64,000 nucleotides of DNA from Gloeopeniophorella convolvens (taxonomy: Eukaryota; Basidiomycota; Agaricomycetes; Russulales), in NCBI GenBank assembly GCA_022496205.1, contig WTXD01000017.1, forward strand, positions 434,001 through 498,000, given 5' to 3'. Both the position numbers and the translations under genes were made by a program. Positions 56,280 to 64,000 of the stretch are shown in pieces (the stretch's first letter is position 1; every line of letters starts with the position of its first letter). Under the pieces are notes generated by a model, which was given only the letters and a program-made list of their open reading frames with translations, had not been told where the DNA came from and did no database searches.

Positions 56280-57540
56280 GGTCTCAAGGGTGGGTCAGAT
56301 GGGTGTCGGATAGCTTGCTTATAACGGAACGACTGCCTTCCGTTACTAAGGTCGGCTTTAGGAGACAAGACAGCTTACACACCAGAAACGGAGAACCCGA
56401 AGCGCGAGCAGCAGGCACTCCAATATCATATAGAAGCCTGGCATCAAAGTGGGGTTCGCGAAGCTGCGTGAGGCAGGAGGCGGTGGCGCTGCTGAACGGC
56501 AGCCATAGGGGTTCGGGCCAATTCCTCCACAGGCGTGACATCCACCCCGCGTGTATTCTGAGAGTCGAGATAACAGCCCCACGACTGGGCACTGTGGAGT
56601 CAGGTCGCGCTCACATTGCGCTGACGACGGGCCAGGGCTCAGACGAGCAGCGTTGAAAACGGTATGTCCGTCCCGGCAGCAGATTTGGGTTGCTACTAGC
56701 GCGCTTGATGCGTTGGCGGTCTAAAGAGGGGTACTATCAGCTTCGAGTGAGCCATGGGCCCATGCTACGACGACACCCAGTGGATGCATACGTACTTACT
56801 TGCCCGTTCCCCCCAGCCTAACTCCAGCGCTTGTTCGCCCGCGCAGACGTCCCAGCAAAATTCCAGCCTAGTCCCAGAGGGATATATCACCGCATGGGGA
56901 GCCTGAGCAAGGTCCTGTTAGGAAGCTGGCGGCGTGCTGAGCGCTGAGGCCTGAGGTGCTGGGTCGAAGAGAACGAACACTGGCCGCGGACAGTGCAGAT
57001 GCGCCGCGGGTCGGCGTTTGGACTTTGGTGGGAATATTCGGGCAAGGCAAATATATATTTCACAACATCGGCGTTTGGAATCCCCTCGCGCCGCGCGGGC
57101 AACTTCACTAGTCACTGGTCGTCTAGAGTCTAGACTCGCATCCAACTCGCGTCGTCTCAAGTCTCTCACTAGTACATCCAACGGGAATTGAACCATCAAA
57201 GCTCCGATGAGATGCCACGACACTGAGCTATAGGACTAGCGTAGAGAAACGAGTGCGGCAGACCACGCAACAGCTCGTGTCCGGACTCAATCGGTCATGT
57301 GTGGCTTTCAGATTTCGGTCTCTGGGACGCCCGGTACGCGCTAGATGAAGCGACATTAACAAGGCTACGGGCCAAGGTTGCAGTGGAGGCTTGAGAGCCG
57401 GCTAGTGCATATTGATGTGTAGTGTTTCAGTAGATCGAACTTGGCACAAAATACAGACGTGGCCCGGTGGGCAAGCATCTTGCTGTGCTCTGCTCAGAAG
57501 GTCGTGCAACAAAGCTAGATCTGCACGCACATGCGCACTA
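56280..57540. other. type A promoter and spacer between MBL copies 7 and 8
   Basis: Same layout as upstream of copies 1 and 4: promoter, short element, a decayed block at 57000-57230 and one at 57250-57400 that matches 38400-38530 and 45540-45660, then the 3' flank of copy 8. Confidence 0.5.
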
Positions 57541-58722
57541 TCAGATTTTTGCCGGCCCAGACTCCTCTACAGCCGCCTTGAAATCCTTCAAGAACCGCCA
57601 CCTCCCAACTCCCTTGGGACCCGCCTCGCCCTCTACCTCCCACCCATTCAGCTCAGCCCCAGGGTAAAATGCAAGCACATCCAAGAGAGTTTCATCGTGT
57701 GCGATGATAGTCAACACGTCCGGGCTTGCATCAAGGTCCTTGAGCGCCTGCATTGTGACCTCGTTTGTTGCAGCATCTTCTACCATCTGCGGCGTCGCGG
57801 CCTCGTAAAACGGGGTCGTGCGGAAGTCCGCGCCCGACGCCCGTGCCACGACGTGCGCGCGCTCGAAGATAGCGCCAGGGCACACCGCCCCCGCGCTCCC
57901 GTGTAGCGCACCAAACGGCGACGGCGCGATGCTCTCGGGGAGTGGCACCAGTGGCGTCGGCCGAAACTCCCCTGCATGGTGCGCCGCGTCCCCACCAAGC
58001 AGCACGAACTTGCCCGGCGACGTGCGCGCGAGCGCCATCACATGGTTCATTGTGTGGCCGAGCGCCTCGAGCACGTACAGCGAGCCATCGCCGAACCAGT
58101 CGAGCGCGGGTAGGCCGCCGATTTTCTGCGTCGCGGTGCTGAAGTCGAGCTCGCGCACCTCGCGGCCTACGAAGGCGTCCTCTAGCGTTTGTGCGTCTGG
58201 ATTTTGCGGGTAGCCGGGGTAGCGGTCCTTGCGCGACTTGAAGCCGGGCCCGACGACGAGCGTGGTGCTCGGGGGAAAGAGCGACGGGTCGCCAGTGTGG
58301 TCGAAGTGGTGGTGTGACCAGATGATGGCATTGATGGAGGTGAGCGGGACGCCGGCGGCTGTGAGGATGTCGGGCACGTCCGCGGGAACCTCGACCTTGG
58401 CGCCCAAAGTCTGGATATCGTTGAGCCCTGCGCCGCGCGTAAGCTCGGGTCGGATCCGTCATCACAGATAGGCGGACGTACACTTCTTTGGGGACTTTGT
58501 GGCGAACGCTTTCACGATCCCGAGATCGAACAGGAGCTTCTGACCTGTCCTATCATTCTCGATGAGAAAGCTGTACGCGGGCGCCTCTATGACATCGTGG
58601 CCCGGTATGTGCGGCTGCACGAGAAAATTTGCTGAGATGACGACGCGCCCGGCGTTCAGGATGGAGACGCGGACGGTAGTTCCTTGGAAGGCGGGGAGCG
58701 AGAGCGAGGGGGTGCTGGACAT
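57541..58722 (-). CDS. metallo-beta-lactamase fold hydrolase, copy 8 (type B)
   Basis: Last copy of the array. Exons 58722-58482 and 58427-57541 give 375 residues in phase, with a 54-base intron (GTACGT...GCAG). Ligand motifs SHHHFDHTGD, GHTMNH, LLGGDAAHH and IIAHDET are present. The N-terminus is MSSTPSLSLPAFQGTTVRVS; the exon 2 start reads LNDIQTLGAKVEVPADVPD. The upstream sequence is shared with copy 6. Beyond it the array ends. Confidence 0.9.
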
Positions 58723-59332
58723 GACCCTACGAAAGTGAGTCAGGCTGCTGTGGATGGCTTAGCAATGGAGGAAGCGCGGACGACAGACGCTGCGGCTTAC
58801 TCTCTGGCACTACTTAAAAGAGGTGTGGAGTCCAGATGGCCGCGTTCGGTAGAGGTTATATATGGCGCTGGAGCGTGGTAGCAGCGATAGGGGCTCAAAC
58901 CAGCAGGTCCGCGTAACGTTCACCCCGTGTGTATGTCGCGAGTCGATGCATCAGACCTGCGGGACTGACCGAGCACGGGCAGGAATTCGGTGAGATGAGT
59001 CAGTCGAGGGGTGGTCGGATCCGTGTGCTCGAGCGCGGCCCCGGTGGGTCGCTGGCTACTTATATGGATACATCTTCCTGGGATTGGCTTCGGGGAGCGT
59101 CACTTGGCTAAGCTTGCCTGTGTCATTCGTCGGCGCCGGTCCCGGCCTACATGTAGGTCTGTACGGGGTCGCCTCTGCAATTATATCCTCGGTTTCAACG
59201 AGCAAACCGATACGAAGGGTCTTGTTAGAGGCTGACGATGACGCGCAGAGGCTAGCGGGATGGACACTGCATGCGAGAGATAGAGTCACGGGAGAGGAAT
59301 GCAGGCAAGCGCCAGCGCCGCAGCCACTCGAT

Positions 59333-59355
59333 GCCGCGGGAGGATGTCCCGCGGC
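59333..59355. repeat. perfect 9-bp hairpin
   Basis: GCCGCGGGA, loop GGATG, TCCCGCGGC. It lies at the position in the copy 8 upstream region that corresponds to the long hairpin upstream of copy 6, although the sequences differ. Confidence 0.5.
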
Positions 59356-61466
59356 TTGTGCTTTCTGGACTCCGACATTCGTGTCCTGTTCTCTGACTAC
59401 CATGAGTCGCGTATCCAGGCATCGTCGCGTCTTGTGTCGGGCGGCGCGGATGGCTGCAGGCTTCCAAAACCCGCTTATAGTTGCGGACAATATCATCTAC
59501 TTTCCTAGACCGCCCCGAATTTGAAGCTTGACGTCGCTCAATGGCGACATATATGCGTCCACGCACTTCTCCAAGTCACACCTTGCTCTCAAGCCTCAAT
59601 AGTTATGGCCCTCCGCCTCGGCGAACGTGCCAATGGTGCCTATCCGCGATTGCCGTCTGTCATCTGACTGTCGTGCCTACTAAGGTCAAAGTTCAGTGCT
59701 TCTTCCCTGTTCCCCTGACCCCGCTCCCCAAATCTCCAGCGTATTCTTCCGAAGTCCGCGCCCCGAACTGTATAAACCAAGGAGGTGTGCTGGTGGACCG
59801 TGGGATCCTTGGGCAATCGTGCACTCTAAAGCAATTCAACGCCGTAGAGTTCTTCCCTGCTAGCCTTCTTCGGACCCGCAGTGGCCTCAAGGCGTAGCCC
59901 TAGCCCACGTCATACGCATCTGGAGGCATCCGCTCGCATTCTACCCCGGCTCACTCAATGTGGCAACAGGGGTCGCTCTCCTTGTTGAAGGGTGACTAAC
60001 ATCGACGGCACGGAGTGCCCATCGTCACACGACCTTACATTGTGCCAGGGGGCTGCTATATGTGCGGACGCTGAGCGGCCCAGTCTATGTCACAATGATG
60101 CAAATATTATGGGTATTGGGATCGACTGACCTGTCCAGTTCCCCTGTGACCGTGCTTCTGGCCGTTGATCCTCGGACTATGCTTTAGGTCTCCGCTGTCA
60201 AGATGCAAGAATGCTCGAGCGCGCTGTGCCTCTCAAGGTACGTCCGAACTTCTTACAGCTGCACCCTCTAGCACGCTTTTGCCAGATCGCCTCACCATTT
60301 CGACCTTTCCGGTCTGCCATGACGCTCAGCAAGTCATTCAAGCGAAGGTAAAATTGACGTACGTAAGTGTTCCAACTATGGCTGCATTATGGAAGCCTGG
60401 AGACTTGGGCGCGCTTCTAAGCTACGCCACACAGGAATCCAATGAATTGTAGTGCGCACGACCCCATCGGGCCTCAAAGCCCACCGGTAAGAAGAACGAA
60501 TGGGAGCTAAGCGACGAATGACGCCGCTACACGCACGAGGTGGCGTCCGCAGTAGAGTCGCTCAGACGGGTGGAACGGAAGCGTCACTGTCATTCGGATT
60601 GCTACGTGGATTCTATCTATCCGTGACGTCCATCTAACCCTTCTTTCCGACTATAGGTCGGAGGCAAATTCCTTATGCCTGATTTACGCAGGTTGGGGCG
60701 AGGTATAGGACGAAACATGTGACAACTGCTGGAGAACGGGTCTCAATGCTACTGCTGGCACGACCCTTTTCAGCTGCCGAGCGGCAAACGGATTTTGTAG
60801 GAGGGCGCGTTTGAGCGCAAATGCCGCAGATGACGTGACGATCCTACCTAGCTAAGCCTTCACAGCACCGGGCCGATCTCATTTCCTAGAATCCCAAGAC
60901 TTCCTTACAACGCCCAGCAAGCTTCTGAGCGTCCATCCGGCTGCTGACAACGCTCATTAATCCATGGGGCCAAGAACACCCACTGCGCACCTCGCTCCAA
61001 CCCTGCTTTGTGTTCCAGCACACGCAACGCCGAACCTCGAGTCACTTGTGGAGCGCACTACGCAGAACGGTATGGCGAGCGCGAGCTTGCGACGCCATCT
61101 GAATTCTCCAGATGATTTTCCTTACAATTTGCGAGGTGCTTCGGCTTCTCCCGACGACGCGATCACCAAAACATGCGTGTGCGCACACGCGCACGTGCCG
61201 TTGGTAAGCCTTTCGTCAGCCAGATGAACAAATCGCCTGCTTCTCACGCGTCAGCACTGCGGTGCGGGCCACAACTCCCGCGCGGGGCGGCTGGCGGGAT
61301 TACGCCGTCCGTGCGTGTCATGCGTTCACTTCCGACGAAGCGCGTAGGTCAGGCGCGCACGTTACTCCCGAAAAATTGCCACTGTTGTCACCATGCATGG
61401 GCTGACCTGCGGCGCTTCGCGAGGATTACCCTTCGCGCTGCGAACTGGGTTCGTCTCCCTGGCGTG

Positions 61467-61473
61467 TATATAA
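61467..61473 (+). promoter_or_regulatory. TATA box of LysM gene
   Basis: TATATAA, 56 bases before ATG 61529. Confidence 0.55.
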
Positions 61474-61528
61474 TGGGTATGGGGCCCTGCTGGAGCGTCA
61501 GTGACGCAGCCCTTGTATACACGCTAAC

Positions 61529-62213
61529 ATGTATTTCTCGCTCGCTACCCTCTTCGTCTCTGCGCTCACCCTCCTGTCCGGCGTGCGGGCCCTCGGCCCG
61601 CGCACACAATGCGTCGGTGCGTCTTATCCGACAAGCTGTCCCGGCGATCGCTGGTACTGACCGCCGCGCCCTTGCAGAGACGTATCGCATATCGTGCGTT
61701 ACCAGCCTGCTGTCTGCCCACTGCCGATTCTGACGCTCGTTGGGTATGCAGAAACGGCGACACATGCTCGTCGATCGGGAGCTGGTCGGGCGTCACGCCG
61801 TCGCAGATCGAGTCGCTGAACCCTGGCATGAACTGTGCGTCCGCCCCGAGATCCGCACGACGATCCCACGCTGATCACTGACCCTGCGCGCAGGCAATTC
61901 TGTCCTCAAGGCAAACACGTACATCTGCATGGGCTCGTACACGCCCGTGTGCACGCTCAACGAGACCGCGACGGACACGCTCTGCGACGCGCTCGCGGCA
62001 CAGTGGGAGATCACAGTAGACGACTTTGTACAGTACAACGACAACGTCGACAACAACTGCGACAACCTCGTCGTCGGCCAGCCCGTGCGTAACACCCTTC
62101 TGGTGTCCGCTTCTGATCTCTGCGCGGCGTGCTGATGGACGCGCTGTTTGTAGTACTGCGTTAGCATCACCGGGTGCTTCCCCGGCAACACGGACGCGTT
62201 CTGCGACCAGTGA
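61529..62213 (+). CDS. secreted LysM-domain protein
   Basis: Small secreted protein of 145 residues with a signal peptide (MYFSLATLFVSALTLLSGVRA) and two LysM-type modules, which bind chitin or peptidoglycan oligosaccharides; fungal LysM proteins can shield hyphae or mask chitin from hosts. Exons 61529-61616, 61678-61693, 61752-61834, 61894-62084 and 62154-62213 join in phase. Module 1 reads TQCVETYRISNGDTCSSIGS, then GVTPSQIESLNPGMNC. Module 2 includes TATDTLCDALAAQWEITVDD, FVQYNDNVDNNCDNLVVGQP and ends YCVSITGCFPGNTDAFCDQ. Paired cysteines suit disulfides. The 16-base second exon is required to build the first module. No other domain is attached. Confidence 0.83.
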
Positions 62214-63451
62214 GCGCGTGTACTGGGTTCTGCGTTGTCTGTTTTTGGGCGGGCGCATGGATGCTTGGGATTCTTGTACATATATCATACCCTAGGAAGG
62301 AACCAAATGTATACATTGGTCTGACGCATTGCGCTGCGTGTCCGCCAGGGAAGGGGTCGCAGTAATGGGATCGCATGGGCAGCGGTCCGCGAGGAACCAG
62401 AAGGCCGGTGGCAACTTGGGCATGCGGGTCCTACTTCTCCCTAAATTGCTTCTGTCAGGTGTCAGGAGCACTGCTGCAACCCTGCACTCCGACTCGAAGG
62501 CCTGTAGAAGCTGAAGCACTCACGTAGTACCACGCTGCTCGCGCTACGGTTGCGTCGCCGATCCTCGGACGAAACACGAGCCTCAGTGCACCGCTCCACT
62601 CCCCGTAACGCGTAACTTGGGTCGACCCTGCACGACGACGAGTCCCGTGTAGGCTGCAGCGCAAAAAGCCCACCTCGGGGCGCGGAGAAAATCAAAGTTG
62701 AATTCAATTGGGGAGCTATCGTTGCGAGAGCTTGTGATGACTCTGTGAGGCCATCAGCGCCGCTGACGTTAACTTCCGACGACGCTCTGCAGGGTCCGAG
62801 TGAGTTAGATGCATGACCTGCCGTGGCCCGTTGACTTGTTGGATTAGAATAGAATGTATCACCGGTCGACTAGTACGCGACACAAGCCCCTCGGGTCACA
62901 TTGAAGACCACCAGCGAGCACTGAGGGAGAGCGACGCGCTATGGGGTCCGCGCGGAGATGCAAGGACCAAGCACGGCTTAGGGCCCATGGCACTGCTGCT
63001 TGTTTGGTGTCATCATCATGCCTGTGCCATGTCACGAAGGCAGTGACAACGCGTGCGCTCATGCAGGGCCATGGCCGCCCCGGACGACCCCGGACCGGCA
63101 GCGACTCAGTGATTGTGTGTATGCCGGAGGCCCGCGGTACACAGAACTATACTCGACCCCAGCAAGTCGACCGCGAACCGTTCCGATCTACTCTATCTCA
63201 GCAATCGTTGCTGAGAAGATTGCGTATAGGAACGCGCTGCCACCAACAACACTGACGGAGGAAGATGACTTGGAACAGGTATTGGCTTAAGCCGAAGAAT
63301 AGATGGCTTGCCGCCAGTGCTTTGTTATCTTAGTAGCGAAGCTCGTGGTGGTATGTATGGGATTGACCGGAATCGGCGTCTATAGCAAACAATCCCAGAT
63401 TGTTATCAGTGAGCATCCCACGACCTTTGGTCCTTTCTTCGCTACCCCACC
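62214..63451. other. intergenic between LysM gene and CHC1
   Basis: About 1.2 kb with short unconvincing frames only; the CHC1 promoter lies at its right end. Confidence 0.5.
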
Positions 63452-64000
63452 ATGGATATCTCAAAACCTATCGCTTTCTCAGAACACGTCCAGCTCTCTA
63501 GTCTGGGCATTCAGCCGGCATCAATCTCGTTCCAGGTGCATACGCTTGCGCATACATACTCCCTGCCTTCCACTCACCTCGTTAGCTGCAACGTAGACAT
63601 TGACGCTTGAGTCCGACCGCTTTATCTGCGTACGCGAGAAGGTCAATGAAGAGAGCCAAGTCGCCATCATCGACCTTTCCAACGCCAACAATGTCGTTCG
63701 GCGGCCAATTGGAGCAGACTCTGCCATCATGCATCCTACCCAGAAGATTTTGGCTTTGAAGTGTACGTAACAATGCTGTATTCTGGGGTGTGGCTAACGC
63801 CGGCTCCGTCCCACAGCTGGCAAGATACTTCAAGTGTTCAACATTGATACGAAACAGAAAGTCAAAGCACATGAGAACAATGAGAACATTGTCTTCTGGA
63901 AATGGGTCTCTGAGTCTGCGATAGGCGTCGTCACGGACACGTCAGTCTACCACTGGAGCATCTCGGACGCAACATCTCCACCGCAGAAGGTTTTCGACCG
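63452..64000 (+). CDS. CHC1: clathrin heavy chain, 5' part (runs off window)
   Basis: N-terminal beta-propeller of the clathrin heavy chain, the coat protein of endocytic and Golgi vesicles. Exons 63452-63535 and 63597-63762, and the start of exon 3 at 63817, join in phase. The protein begins [20 protein letters not shown], continues [74 protein letters not shown] and [20 protein letters not shown]. The match to the family is clear. About 1,550 more residues would follow beyond the window edge. Confidence 0.95.

Larger units (their letters stand above)
58723..61528. other. right border of the array, no gene seen
   Basis: 58723-59290 repeats the upstream region of MBL copy 6. From 59530 onward the sequence is unique. 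Frames of 60-118 codons on both strands show no domains. The last 60 bases hold the TATA box of the LysM gene. Confidence 0.5.

Noticed and set aside
33909..58722. Possible CRISPR-like or phage array because of regular repeats
   Set aside because: Repeat units are kilobase-sized gene duplications with introns in a eukaryotic genome.

Overview
This is a eukaryotic, almost certainly basidiomycete (Agaricomycetes, wood-decay type) chromosome segment. The evidence is short introns (mostly 50-60 bases) with GT-rich donors and CAG/TAG acceptors, GC-rich coding sequence, and characteristic fungal families: GH131 beta-glucanase, a DUF6535 membrane protein, Ssr4, Rot1, LysM proteins and the RGG-rich protein family often mislabelled 'geranylgeranyl pyrophosphate synthetase'. 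Gene models below were spliced by hand and checked for reading-frame phase at each junction. Where a junction could not be made to agree, this is stated.

Left part (1-14.5 kb) is ordinary gene-dense sequence. It holds the 3' end of a GH131 gene (+), an RPAP1/RBA50-like RNA polymerase II assembly factor (-), a tRNA-Ala(AGC) (+), an eight-exon aldehyde dehydrogenase (-), a DUF6535 membrane protein (-) and the SWI/SNF-RSC subunit gene ssr4 (+). Next, at 14.5-17.1 kb, is the first arm of a 2.6 kb inverted repeat carrying an RGG-rich protein gene. Then come the housekeeping genes PRE7 (proteasome beta-6), ROT1 (ER folding), a Ser/Thr kinase with an apparent one-base frameshift, and a divergent pair HIS1 (-) / TRP4 (+). 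Both enzymes of that pair use PRPP, and they share a 224-base intergenic promoter. Two long stretches (17.1-19.9 and 22.6-28.2 kb) show no supportable gene.

The accessory part (33.5-59 kb) is a recent tandem amplification. Eight copies of a two-exon metallo-beta-lactamase (MBL) fold hydrolase lie all on the minus strand; six are intact (375-378 aa) and two are broken. The copies fall into two promoter/N-terminus types in the order A-B-B, A-B-B, A-B, suggesting a triplet was amplified. Embedded in the array are a small hydrophilic-protein gene (one intact and one frameshifted copy), short inverted elements, an intron-like 64-base insertion in one pseudogene, and, between copies 6 and 7, the second, inverted arm of the RGG-gene repeat. 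The right end (61.5-64 kb) returns to single genes: a secreted protein with two LysM repeats (+) and the 5' end of the clathrin heavy chain gene CHC1 (+), cut by the window edge.

The most notable structure is the MBL array together with its inverted RGG-gene pair. The MBL products have the full zinc-ligand set of the lactonase-like branch and no signal peptide, so an intracellular lactone- or ester-hydrolysing detoxification role is a reasonable but unproven inference.
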